Shown piece by piece: positions 21,101 through 32,438 of a stretch of DNA of 64,000 nt (the stretch's first letter is position 1; every line of letters starts with the position of its first letter). A model generated the notes under the pieces. It searched no databases, had not been told where the DNA came from, and saw only the letters and a program-made list of their open reading frames with translations. The stretch spans positions 1,240,001-1,304,000 of the forward strand of contig OZ017750.1 in NCBI GenBank assembly GCA_963969365.1, given 5' to 3'. The translations under genes were made by a program, and so were the position numbers. Origin of the DNA: Asterochloris sp. CNOR1 (Eukaryota; Chlorophyta; Trebouxiophyceae; Trebouxiales; Trebouxiaceae).

Positions 21101-22889
21101 CCATCAGCGCCTTGCCAACGCTGACTGTGATGTCGCTGCTGAGGTACACCGTGCAGCCACTGGGGGGACTCTGCTCTGTCAAAAGTCAGGTTACTTCGCC
21201 CCACACCGTTGCAGTGTACCAAATGTGGCTTTCAACTTTGCGGGGATGCGCCTCACAATCCGTGCTGCCCGCGATATGCCCGCTGGGCAGCCCCTTCTGC
21301 ACTGCTATGGACCTCAGCGTGGGGAAGCCACCACTGCGCTGCGGCGGCAGCAGCTTCAGGTGCCATGCCCAACAGTTGAAATACTTGTGTTTGGAGCCGC
21401 TGCACATGCCCTCCTTGCGTGTCTCATGTCCATCAGCAGAATCGATGCCAGCTCTGATGATCATGCGATTCCATGATTGAGGACACTGCAGGGCTCGTAG
21501 TCCCTCCCACTTCATGAGTCCTAGCACCAATTGTCCATCTCACGCGTATAGGAGAGCTACTACTTTGAGTGCCAGTGTGAAGCGTGCTGCAACCCTGCGT
21601 CAGCTGAGGCCACGCAGATTGGGCTGCGCTGTCAATCGGCTGGCTGCAAGGGTGCAGTCGTTCCTGAGGTAGCCCTGGGCCCCCACCTCCTGTCGATCAT
21701 GCCCCTGATCCCCAGCCAGGGGCATGCCTGCCCCAAGTGAGTGGCTGTCTTACATGATGCTGCACCGCTGTGCTGTTCAGAGGAGATGCAGGCCCTTCAC
21801 AGCCCGTCTCATGATGTTGGGACCCATTGATGGTACCATGCCTGACTGCTGCTGCTGGCTGCAAGGTGATCAATTAAGACTGAAGTGTCATCTGGGCCCT
21901 CTGCAGCAGACTTGCAGCATTGGACACTCAAATGCAGTGCATATGCCAGATGCATGAGCAAATGCTTACAGGTGTGGAGCAGAGCTTGACCCTGCTGCCT
22001 GGGAAGCAACACGTGCTGCGCTGGAGCACTGTGCAGACAAGATTGAGACGGCAAAGCAGGGGCTGCAGCAGGCAGCTGGGCGCCCAGGCTGGGGCGAGGG
22101 CTGTGGCCCCACTGAGCGTCAGCGCCGCGCTGATGCAGAGCCACTGCTTGCAGCACTGGCTGGGGTGACACAGGCAAGCCGGTTTGTTTCTTATTGCCGC
22201 CACTGCTGGCTCCTGCCAGAAGATAAAGCTGTTCAATGGCTTTCAATGTATATGATCTTGACTGTGTCCAAGTCCCTGGCTCTTAGGTCACTTCTCACCA
22301 TCTAAGCAGGCACGAATCTGATGAGGCATTCAGCCAGAGCAACAGGCCATTCAACAGCAGCTGCCCACTGTACAAGGCTTGGCCCAAAATCTGCCTGACT
22401 GCTGCCACCCTCAGGTGTACCGGCGCCTGCTGCATCCCGCCAACGAGCTGGTTGGCGTGGTGGCCAGCATCACCGCAGACGTGTACGCAAATGTGTATGG
22501 CAACCCTCAGGCTGCAGCAGAGGCCTCCATGGGCGCTCTGCGCATATTGGTGTGTGCAGGCCTCTGGCATCTACCTGTAGCCTTTGCTTACCTTTGCTGC
22601 ATCGCCTGAAGTGTGCGTTTCTGCTGTAGCTTGCAAGGCTCCCCCAAGTGCTAAGCCTTGAAACTGACTGCTGTTATGCTTTCTTGCGTCACAGCTCAAG
22701 CACTATCCATCAGAGAGCCCCCAGATGGCTCATCAGCGCTTGGAGCTAGCCACCTTTCTGAGCAGGGCTGGCAAGCTGCCAGACGCTGCACGCCAGTTTT
22801 CACTGGCGAGACATGTACTGGAGTTATGGTATGGACCCGAGTACGAGAAGGCTCTCATGGCAACAGCAGACCCTCTGGCCATTTATTGA
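18161..22889 (+). CDS. SET and MYND domain protein with TPR repeats (SMYD4-like)
   Basis: Probable lysine methyltransferase of the SMYD4/TPR-SET class. Exon blocks: 18161-18177, 18308 to about 18480, about 18603-18700, 18967-19131, 19370-19458, 19658-20051, 20228-20431, 20593-20909, 21215-21359, 21552-21668, 21720-21736, 21972 to about 22164, 22415-22549, 22695-22889. Order of domains: N-terminal TPRs (KEAGALAFAAGRLDDALKSY; VFCNRALCHLRL; AWFRRALAHEGL), the start of SET (GRFAVAAANLQAGQEV), MYND zinc finger (CATCGRI...CKACQACRYCSPEC), SET core (NHSC then VPNVAFNFAGMRLTIRAARD and HCYGPQ), a Cys-rich post-SET segment (CQCEACC, CPKCGAELD) and C-terminal TPR-like helices. The 17 nt exon at 21720 restores frame and the CPKC pair. 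The intron after 19131 appears to use a GC donor. One junction (exon 2 to 3) is unresolved. Substrate unknown. Confidence 0.85.
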
Positions 22890-23086
22890 CACCGAGGCAG
22901 GAACATTTTTGTGAAACTGCTGCTGATGGGGGTGACATATCGTCTGTCGGCGAGTACATGCCCACATGTAGCAGTAGTGTGGACAGCTTGGCATTGTTCA
23001 TGTGGGTGTAGACGGAGTGTGAGAGTAGCACTGATTTCAACAGCCCAGAACGTGCAGCATTGCAGTGCCTCTGAACTGTCTGAGTC

Positions 23087-23904
23087 TCAGTTGAAGCACT
23101 CTAAATAATTGCATCCAATCACAGGCCACCCCAAGCTCTCACGGATCCTCACCAGCCTCTTGCGTTGAGCATCGCCATCTCCAATGGCAGCTTGCAAGGG
23201 CCACAAGTACTTGACTTGGGTGGCCATAGAGCGGTAGGTGACAAGAGGCGCAGCTTCATCTCCCTCCCAGGCGCGGTCACTGGCTCGTGGTCTTCTGATT
23301 GCAAATTCCTGCAGGCCATGATTGCTGCGCCCTTCTGGTCTGCTGGCTGTCAGATCCTGGTTGAGGGCATCATTTGCTGAATTGAAGACACGAGCCATAG
23401 CTCATGCGGGCCAGCCTCACCATAATATCCTGGCCCAAGAAGCCCCTGGTTGAAAATGCTCTGAATTCCAGCTCATGAGTGCTCTGGGTTTTGACCAGCT
23501 GTGCATCAGGATAGAGTCGCTTCACCACGGCTTCCAGTAGGCCAGCTGCTCTGCCAGGCTCAGACTCATCTGCACGCCATGCAGGTGCGTACATCTGCAG
23601 CGAACTGGCCGCTTGTCATCATGCGCAGCCAGCTGGTGATGCAGCACTGTCACGAGGCCCTTGCCTGATTGATGGAACTGCTACTTGTGCAATTGGGGTT
23701 AACGTTGCCGGGGCAGGCCCTGACTCTTCCTGCCTCTGTCAGGCCATACTTCATGGTCTTGGCATCCTCATAGGGGCTGCTCGCATCTGCTGGCCTGGGG
23801 CAGCACCAGGCTCCTGCACACAACAGCAGGAGCTCTCTCCTGCTGGGCTGTCTGGCACTTTGTGCACAATGGGCCCTTGCAGTGTCAAGCAAAGGGGGAC
23901 CCAT
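23087..23904 (-). CDS. DUF1499 protein, probable thylakoid lumen
   Basis: Three exons (23665-23904, 23421-23594, 23087-23308) give 211 residues. A Ser/Arg-rich N-terminus with RRE followed by a hydrophobic stretch (LLLLCAGAWCC) and an Ala-rich end (ADASS) resembles a lumen-targeting bipartite peptide. The DUF1499 signature is visible: RVRACPGNVNPNCTSSSS, then STRGFLGQDIMEFAIR across a splice, and LVTYRSMATQVKYLWPLQ near the C-terminus. The family is found in cyanobacteria and plastids, with no firm function. The first intron (23595-23664) starts with GCAAGG rather than GT, so it is a probable GC-AG intron. The gene lies about 280 bp beyond the 3' end of CBF5, in tandem. Confidence 0.82.
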
Positions 23905-24188
23905 GGCATAGATGAGAAGTGTGGATTTATATTCCTGAGATGGTCAACCACCGTGGGCACTGGCATTCATGGCATGGCATTCGTTTCAGCTTAAAGAGTG
24001 CATCTTGGTGACGGGGGAACCAGTGAGCTGGGCAAGAAGCACCCTGGAGTCCGCGCCCGTGGCGATCATGTTGCTGCAGGCTTCCTGATTTTACAGTGAG
24101 AAGGGCCGTAGGCTGATCAACTTTGAAGCGGCAGAATCATGTTCCAATTTATAGGGTGTAGACAGGTCAGTATTGAGAGTCAGGATGG

Positions 24189-27100
24189 TCAGGCTCCGTT
24201 CGCCTCCTCAGGCTCAGCCTTTTTCTTCTTCTTCTTTTTCTTCTCTGCCTTCGCTGTGGATGCATCATGGCCCTCCTCCTCAGTTCCTGGGGGTGATCGA
24301 TTCCTTTTCTTGGCCTTTTTCTTCTCTTTTTTCGCCGCTTTGGCCTCCTGTGCTGAGGGCTCTGGTGCACCATTGGCTACGTCCTGCTGGGCTGCTGCTG
24401 CAGGCTCCTCAGTGTCCATTGCAACAGGGCCAGCTTGTGTCTCTGCTGTCTCCTCCTGCACAACATAGGTACTGCAGCGTTCAGCACCCACCACAGAAGC
24501 ACAGCTGGTGTCGCAGCAGCCCCACAGCAAGGTAGATGACCCACCCCGCGCTTCTGATTCTGCAGTGCCCGCAAAGAGCTCAAGCCGGCGCAAGCAGCAG
24601 TGCAGCCTTAAACTTCAGTTTAAGCTGCCCGACAGGATGTGCTGCCGACCTGCTTAGGCTGCAGGTCAGGCAGCGCCCGCAGGTACTCCTTGGGCGTGTT
24701 CTCGTTGGGGCGGCCGTGCTTGTCCAGCTTGCCCTCAGCTACCAGCTGCTTCTTCTTCTGGGCCATGGGACCCAAGCCCCACCTGCACAGCTCAAGGCCC
24801 TGGGTCAGAGCAAGCCTTTTGCCCTAGTGATACAGCTGTGCAGGCAGTTGTGCAACCTTCTCTTGGCATGGCACCCTGGTACTGTGCAGCTCAATGTGCA
24901 TACCCTGCAACCTTCAGAGACTGAGCAGCTCCTGTGCAGAACTGCACGACGGGCCAACACTGCAGCACAAATTACAAGCTCAGCACAGCAGACCCAGGTC
25001 AGCAATTGCAAAGCCGGACTGTCCTGTGCAGCTTGAAACAAGATACAAAGGCCGCATATACAGAGATAGCTATCTGGCTGCCCACCTGCGGGGGTAGGTA
25101 TCCCGCTCCATTATGACCCGCTTGATCTTGGCCACGCAGCCATGGTCGCAGGTAGCCATGACCGAAGTGGTCATTTGGGCAATGCCCAGGGCAATGGCCT
25201 CCCCCTTGGTCGTCATCAGCACCACCTATATGGAGGTCACGGGTCAGCAGCCTGAGGCTGGCAGGCAGGTCAAACAACAAGGGGTGTGTGACAACAGCCA
25301 GGTTGCCATTGACAGCTGAGGTCACTAGGCTGGTTGCGAGCAAGCGTGCCTAGTATCACAAGGCTTCAGTGCAACTGAAACATCCCCAGCACCTGGAGTC
25401 CAGCTGCCTTCTAACTTTTAAAGAAAATAGCAGCCTGCCAGGCCGCAGCAGGTGACAAGCAGACACACGTGCTGCGCACCAGCTGGATTGAGACAACCTG
25501 GAACAAGACTGCAGCATGTGGCATGCAGACATGGGTGCTGAGAGCATGTGCAGGACCCAGCTGCAGGCTGCTGCATGGGGGCGTAAAAGAGGCACAACCT
25601 GGTGGATGCTCTGGCCTCACCTCATCGTCGACCTCAACATTGTCTGCAAAGCGCAGAAGCCCAGGAACCATGAATTTGGCGCCATAGCAGATTGCGTTGA
25701 CGGCGCTGTCCTTGACGACCAGGCGCTTATAGTTGGTCAACACCATCTCCAGGGGCATGATGGACCTGCAGAAAGGGGGCCACCAGGGGATTTGAACACA
25801 TGCTTGAACCCCGCGACGTGCAGTCGGAACTTGCAGGCAGGCGTCCTGAGGTGTTGTCGTCAATTAGCTAAACCTGCGCACATGGTCCGGCAGAGAAGCT
25901 GGATGGCGACAAGTTGCCTACAGACGCGCCCTCATGCATGCAGGCCGACATGCCCCTGGCAGGCACCTTGCTATGAGTGCGCCTGACTGCAAGAATGTTT
26001 GTGAGTAGCACGTGCTGCCAGCCTGCACAATGCTACTGATCTGCTCACCTGCGCAAGTACGCCTCGTCCTTGTGATTGTCGTAGCTCCACTGGGCATCCA
26101 GCACATCGTGCATGGTCACCATGTTGTCCCGCTCTCCCATGATCCCACTGCGCACACGCCGCAGCTCCTGCAGCTCAGCAGAGTGGGCATGAGATCGCTG
26201 GCCAGTGTCATTGCTGTGTGGCTGCCAGCAGTAATAGCATGCCAGCATCCTGCACAGCAAGCTGGCAGGGAACCTGTGGGCAGTTTCCAGAGCGATTTCT
26301 GGGTTGAAGACGGGATGCTGGCCTTTTGCTGCTGCAGCCTCACATGGCTACCTACGGTGCTTGCCAACACAAACACCCTGGCCCAGGCTTTATTGATAGC
26401 TGCCCCGCCTTGAGGGCAGGCCAAGTCACAACCTGTATGTGGACAGCCTCGCATGCTGTCCCACCTGCATGTGCGCTCCCACCCCCAGGAGCAGCCCGAG
26501 GTGTACACACAGCGTCCGAATGTATGTCCCAGCCTCGCAGGACACCCAGAAGACTACCAGGTTGCGCTCCTCGTCAAACTCAATGAGCTTGCTGCTGTAG
26601 ATGGTGCGGACACGGAGCTGTCGCTTGACAGCTGAGATGAGGGGCGGGCGCTGAAAGAGGGCACCTGCACGGCAGGAAGCCACTGCTGAGATATGGAGTG
26701 GCCTTGCAGGGCACTGCAGGGCCTGCGCCCACAGCCAGCATGTTTCAGGTCTTAAGCAGCAGGAGCCTGATGCCTGGAGCCACTTAGCGTTGCTAGTTTC
26801 AAGCCTCAAGGCAAATCGTCACGGCACACTCGCATGCAGCTGTCTGCAGCCCTGAAGTCATCTGTGCTCCGCGCCGGTCGGTACAACGTGCAAGTGGCTG
26901 CCATGCGGCCTGGGGCACGTCTGCTGTGTCAGACTGGTGGACACCCACCGACCTGTGAGTGTCTCCAGCGCACGGGCCACCTTGGCCTTGCCCCCCTCGG
27001 GAGCGCTGTGCAGCCGCGCAATGCACACGTACTCCTTGCCGGCTCCCTGCTGGGACTTGACCAGCCTGCAGCGCATTGCAGAGCCTACAGGCATTGACGC

Positions 27101-27812
27101 ATCAGGCCCTGAAAATCATGCTGCGCTGCTCAAGGTGGCCATCCTGGCTGAATTGAGGGTCCTGGCTCGCAGCTCAGCTCCACACATGCTGAGCAGTACA
27201 AGGTGCAGGCCCGCCACATCAGCTTGACTTGGTTGCTGGCAGTGCCTGTCCCCAGCCATCAGCATGCTCCTGGCAGAGGCACACCTGGTGGCGCGCTCCA
27301 CGCAGACAATCAGGTTCCCCGTAACCTTGGGGTCCAGCGTGCCGCTGTGGCCCGTCTTCTCCACGCGCAAGATGCGACGAATCCAGGCCACCACCTCGTG
27401 CGAGGAGGGGTTTGACGGCTTGTCCAGGTTGATTACTCCATAGCGAATGTACTCCTGCAGAGGCCTGCAGAAAGTGCAGGGCAGCAGGATGTTGCTGAGC
27501 CGTGTAGCTGCCTCTGCACCTGGGATGCCTGCAGAAACTGTACGAGGAGGCCTGGACAGTGACAAGTGCAAGAGCGTCGCCATGTTGCACAGCAAGGCTG
27601 TCCTGCCAGCATGCTGCACACCTCTTCAGCGGTGTGTAGCCCGAAGGAATGGGGGTGTAGTGCCCTGTCCTGACGTTCAGCTTGTCATAGTGCTTGAGCA
27701 GAAGAGGCCACTTGCTAGTGTCGAGCTTGGGAGTTGTGAACTGCGGCGCGATCTGAAATTCCTGCACTGCCTCCTGGGCCGCCTCCTTCTCCGGCTTGGA
27801 CTTTTTGCCCAT
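24189..27812 (-). CDS. CBF5: Dyskerin / CBF5, H/ACA snoRNP pseudouridine synthase
   Basis: Catalytic subunit of H/ACA snoRNPs, converting uridine to pseudouridine in rRNA and snRNA in the nucleolus. Nine exons (27622-27812, 27285-27464, 26953-27065, 26465-26664, 26049-26167, 25621-25765, 25086-25225, 24650-24782, 24189-24455) sum to 496 codons. Seen: dyskerin N-terminal DKERLIN-like region ([20 protein letters not shown]), TruB catalytic motif [12 protein letters not shown] with the catalytic Asp, [54 protein letters not shown], the PUA domain ([35 protein letters not shown]), and a Lys/Glu-rich tail with a run of eight lysines, the usual nucleolar signal. All junctions are GT-AG and in frame. 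Introns of 140-400 bp could host snoRNAs, but none was recognised. Confidence 0.97.
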
Positions 27813-28437
27813 GTTGCAGGTGTCTGGCTCAGGCGCTCGCCAATGCCATCATCTCACAGCATCACAGACCTAACTTCCGTTCTTACTGTTCCGGAGAGAG
27901 AAGAGGCAGACCCAAACTCCACAGTCACTGAGTTCACTGAAGGGGTCAACAAACTTCAGTGGAAGTGCATGGGCTCTGTTCCTCTGGGGGTAGCGCCACT
28001 AGCATAACTCCCATGCCGCTGCACAGAGCGGCTCATCAGCCCACCATATGAGCTGCCCAATGCCCCAGTCTGCAGGCCAGCAGAAGAAGGTCACAGGCTG
28101 GGACAGCACGGCACAGGTGCAGCACCAGTTCAAATTGCGCAGGTTGCGGCAGCATATGACAAAGTGCAGATACCATGCATACCCTGAAGGACTGTGGTGT
28201 AGCGGCCATAGACACTGGCTGTGACGGTGTCTGCCGCGAGGGGGCCGCCATAGACTGGGCTGCTGGATGAACACCTACAGACATCCACAGTGGATGTTGC
28301 TGTCCCATTGAAACCAGCTTTGCAGCTCAAGAGCCCAGCACCCCACATCTCAAGCAGCAGTCAGCAGAGCAGCTGCCGCAACGCAGGCCTGCGGCTCAGA
28401 AGCCATGCAACAGCAGAGCGCCACACTGGCCAGGGGG
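27813..28437. other. Intergenic between CBF5 and the SLC35F6-like gene
   Basis: About 620 bp holding the CBF5 promoter and the 3' end region of the transporter gene. No further gene recognised. Confidence 0.4.
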
Positions 28438-31103
28438 TCAGTCAGCAGGTACTGTTTGCAGCTGTAATGCACCTGGCCGCCCAGGTGGGTACTCGACCCG
28501 ACCCTCCTCTGCAGCACCACCCTCCAGGGCTGCCAGCTCCTTTGCAGCCTGCACACCCTCCCCGTGGCGGTATACAAAGGTGCCTGCCACCAGGACCAGG
28601 AACCTGCAGCAGCATCCACCAAGGTCCAGTGAAGGCGTGTGCCAGGCTGCAGTGGGCAGAGCCATGCCGCTCTGGCTGCTGCTGCCATCTCAGAAGCAGG
28701 AGTTGGTTCAGTCGGCTCTCCTCCAAGAGCAGGGCCTGCTGTTGACCCAGGCAGCCCATGGTCAGCAGATGGCGAGGCATGCTGCAGGCATTGCCCCGTC
28801 AGGACAATTGCTGACAGCAGCGCACATGGCAGTAACTCACCCTCCTGCCTGAACGAAGGACCATCTGCTCCAAGACTCGCCCAGTGTGCCAAAGCCCAGC
28901 GGGGTGTAGAACAGCAGCAAGTCCACCAGCCACACAAAGAGTGTCCGCATCGTTTCAAGTACTGTCCTAAAGACTGCTCCAAGGGCACCTGAAGGGCAGC
29001 TCAGTATGTGTCAACAAACAGGGTCCTCTGCTGCAGTGCCACAAAACGCACTGGGCACGTGTGCTGCCAGTACAGGTCATTCAGAGCTCAATGCTGTCCT
29101 GCTTCCGCCAGTTCCTACTGCTTGCCTTGTGCTGCTTGTGCAGCTGAGCAAGGATGCTGAAGTGCAGCTGCTTCCCCTGCCACACAGGGCTGGTTCGAGT
29201 CAGATGTTGCCTACCTGTGACACACATTCCTGAGAAGTTGTAGGCCAGCAGTGCAAGCATGTCAATCAGCAGAATGACGGCAATGGGTTTTGAGTGCGTT
29301 ATCATCTGCAGCGCAGACAAAAAGACTCAGCGCTCAGCTGCAGGAGCAGCAGGCAGTGCAGCTGATGCTGGCAGGGCAACTGCAAAAGGTCGGTGACGCT
29401 GCAACCAGAGACGAGCAGGCACTTGGTGCAGATGGAGGCGGCTGTGCAAGGTCATGAGAAGTCAGCCCTCCTTATATGTCTAGCTCAAACTGGACAGTGC
29501 TGCAGGTTAGGGGCTTCACGTGCAGAGTGTCCAAGGTGTCCTCGTGCAGGCCATCGCCCTCGTGTCCGTTGACAAAGTACACTGCCGGCAGCATGACAGC
29601 CATCATGACAATGGAGCCGAAGAGGCCCTCATAGCCAACAATTTTGAGGGGAGCAACGTCCAGATCGGCCATGAAGTGGTCCTCAAAGGTGATCTGGGCA
29701 GCTTGCACGGCCTGCAGGTCCGGGCAGAGGACAAATGCCAGCAAGTTGCATGTTGAGGGGACAGTTTGAAGGCCAAGCCACTGCTAAGGCTGCGGCCCAG
29801 AAGCCAGCAGGCAGCTTGTGGCTGTTCCAGTTGCAATAATGAGTAAAGACATAGCAAAGAGGCCTTGGCCATCTTGTACGCACACCCATGGTGCTTTGGC
29901 TCTCACACCTGGGACATGACGATCAGAGCCATGCCAAGCAGCATCTTCTGGGGTGATATCTCGTGTGTGGAGCTGCCCTCACCACTCAGCACGCTGCTGA
30001 GCCCCACCAGCATGATGCCCACCTGCACGCACGTGTGAACATTAGATGCTGAGGCATGCAGATGCATCTGCAAGGCCTTATACTGAGCTGCATCAGATAC
30101 AGATGATACAGTGCATTCTTCAACAGCAGGCACAACAGTGGCAGCTTACCACACAGCAAAGAATGCCTCCAAAGTGGAACTTGTTGAGCTTGCGCTTGAG
30201 GAAAACAACTGCAAACAGCGCTGCAAACAGCATCTCTGCCCCCCTCATCATCTGGTAAACCGAGGCTGTGACTGAGAGGAGCCCGATATTCATCAGCACT
30301 GTGGCCATTAGGTCGAAAGCTGTGGGGATGGCAAGCATGAAAATTTCACGTGCCTGCTGCCTGCCAGATGCCTCCTCCTGCAGCACAGCACATCTTGTTA
30401 GGCAGCTCAAGATCATGCTGGAAGAGAATGTGCTGCTGACTGCCTACAAGCTGCTGCTGCTTGACTGTCCTCGCTGATGCCCTGACTGAGGGCTGGTGCT
30501 GCTTACTCTAAAAGCTGGGTGTTTGCTGCTGCTCTTTGTTTGAGTCTCTGCTTGCCAGAGGTCCGGCACTCCAGGCTACAAGGTGTCCATCCTGGCAGTG
30601 TGGCTTGAGGCATGCAGACAGTCACCAGCATGGCAGGGCGCCTTTGCTGCCTCACATGGTAGCCATTGCCATTAGACAGCAGGGGCTCTGTGCTGTCCTT
30701 CTCAGCTTGCTGATGTGTGCTGCGCCGGGTTGCCACTTTCTTCAGGTCGTCCCAGTAAGCCAAGGGCAGGCACAGCGTCATGCCCAGGAACATGACGGTG
30801 GTCATGGCCCAGGGCTTGGTGAAGTACTCCTCTCTGCCATCCCTGCCTGGCCCTTTGAGCTCATATACTGCATGGTGGCAGCGCGCCCTGACATCCAGTC
30901 AGGCTATCACATGGAGGGCATGTGAGGATTTAGGGCATGGATTGGACCTTCAGCAACCAGCCTGCGAAGCTGCTGCCTGTTGCACCAGGAACAGTCTGCA
31001 GACAGCACCCAGATTGCGTCTCACCTATCTTGGCAAAAAGTGATGTTGTCGTGCCAAAGACAAGCAGGCCACTGATGCTCAGGGTGGTTAGCAGGGAGCT
31101 CAT
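28438..31103 (-). CDS. SLC35F6-like multi-spanning transporter (drug/metabolite transporter superfamily)
   Basis: Eight exons (31025-31103, 30656-30867, 30150-30377, 29909-30022, 29520-29711, 29215-29305, 28841-28988, 28438-28603) give 409 residues with about ten hydrophobic helices. Segments matching SLC35F6: SISGLLVFGTTTSLFAKI at the start, TTVMFLGMTLCLPLAYWDD, IPTAFDLMATVLMNIGLL, VYQMMRGAEMLFAALFAVVF, GYEGLFGSIVMMAVMLPAVY, LLIDMLALLAYNFSGMCVT and FRTVLETMRTLFVWLVDLLL. The class is related to nucleotide-sugar transporters; animal SLC35F6 is lysosomal or mitochondrial and its substrate is unsettled. A hydrophilic loop with a Lys/Arg and Glu/Asp-rich stretch lies between helices 2 and 3. It is head-to-head with SDHAF2, 200 bp apart, with a CCAAT sequence near 31188 in between. 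Confidence 0.87.
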
Positions 31104-31302
31104 GGCTCAGATCGCCGATGCGGACTGGACTAATCCAATACAGGCCAACCCAACTCAGGGGCCCTCAGGAGACTCCCTGTAGCTTGGCAGCCAATCGATG
31201 GGGCCTTGCCGGCGATGCTAGGTTTTAAGACCTAACAGGCAGACTCTGAACCCACCAGTCAGCAGCTCAGTCAATCCGGATCCACGGCTTGGCTTAGGCA
31301 CC
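31104..31302. promoter_or_regulatory. Bidirectional promoter region with CCAAT
   Basis: 200 bp between the start codons of two divergent genes (SLC35F6-like and SDHAF2). A CCAAT pentamer near 31188 is the only familiar element. Its function is inferred from position. Confidence 0.45.
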
Positions 31303-32134
31303 ATGCTACGCTGGGCTGCAAGGAGCTGCTTTCAAGCTTCTGCCCAAGTTAGTCAATTACAGTGATGCCACAAGTGCAAGTCCAGGCCGAGCAGTAGAGA
31401 CAGGTCCTTTCCTGGTCTGCCCTTCTAACAGAAAGCATGACACCCGCTGCAGGCTGAGGCAGTATATTGCAGTACTGCCACACGTGCAGCTCAGATACCC
31501 TTCAACCCGCACGCAGTTGAGCAGCAGCCCCAGCCAGACACCCAGCCCGCCAAGCTGCGACAGAAGGCATTGGTCAATGCCCTGCTGTACAGAAGCAAGC
31601 AGCGTGGGTTTCTGGAGATGGATCTGCTGGTAGGACTGTGGGCAGAGCAGCACCTGCCCAGGCTGGATGAGGGCCAGCTGCACGAGTTTGCAGCTGTCCT
31701 TGATGAGGAGAATCCAGACCTCTTCAAGTGGCTGACTCAGCAGCAGGAGCCGCCAGCGCATCTGCAGCACAACAGCATATACAGAGTGAGTCGACTCCGT
31801 CAGTCTTGGGGGCAGCATGTGTGATATTCTACGCTCTCTTATGGTGGCTGCCTGGGCACAACCTAATGTCCACTCTGCTGCAAAGCAAGCTAAATGCTTT
31901 GATGACCTTCCTATCAGGCTTTCAGGTGCCTCCTGCATGCTGCAGAGTGTGGCGCAAAGCATAGCTCAGCAGCTGGCTGAGAAAAGCAAGGACAATAGTA
32001 GGGCAGTTGATGGAAAGAGCTGGGTTCGAGGATGGGATGACTCTTGGCGAGGCGCAAGTCCTGATGCTGTCAAGGCATCCGATGCTGGTGCAACACTTTC
32101 AGAGCAAGGACCATTCGGCGAAGCCCTCAAGTAA
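31303..32134 (+). CDS. SDHAF2: SDHAF2 / SDH5, succinate dehydrogenase assembly factor 2
   Basis: Mitochondrial factor that promotes covalent attachment of FAD to the SDHA subunit of complex II. Three exons (31303-31347, 31495-31785, 31946-32134) give 174 residues. The N-terminus MLRWAARSCFQASAQ looks like a mitochondrial presequence. The SdhE/DUF339 core is clear: LLYRSKQRGFLEMDLLVG contains the RG(F/M)LE motif needed for flavinylation, then LPRLDEGQLHEFAAVLDEEN and DLFKWLTQQQ. A plant-type C-terminal extension contains SWVRGWDDSW and ends EALK. The first donor is GTTAGT, the others GTGAGT. Confidence 0.92.
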
Positions 32135-32438
32135 ATTTGCACACTGTGCTGGCACAAGGCCAATAATCTGTATTGAGACTTTCAAAGCATCCTCACTCAA
32201 TCAAGTGCGGTCTCAAAATCCAATTGATTGATCCTCATATGCATGAGAATGTGAGTTGACTCACAGCTCTACAATGTGAGATGCGGGCAGGGCAGCTGTG
32301 AGTCTTTCTCTGCCTAATTCAGCTGATGCAGGAGGGTCGAAACGCGATAAAACAGCAACAGTACAGGTCTAGGCTGAGTCGTGAGGTTTAAGGAATTGCA
32401 GTGCCACAAGTAACCCAACTGCTGCTAGACAGAAGTGC
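32135..32438. other. Intergenic, tail-to-tail
   Basis: 300 bp between the ends of SDHAF2 and the alpha/beta hydrolase. Nothing else seen. Confidence 0.5.
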
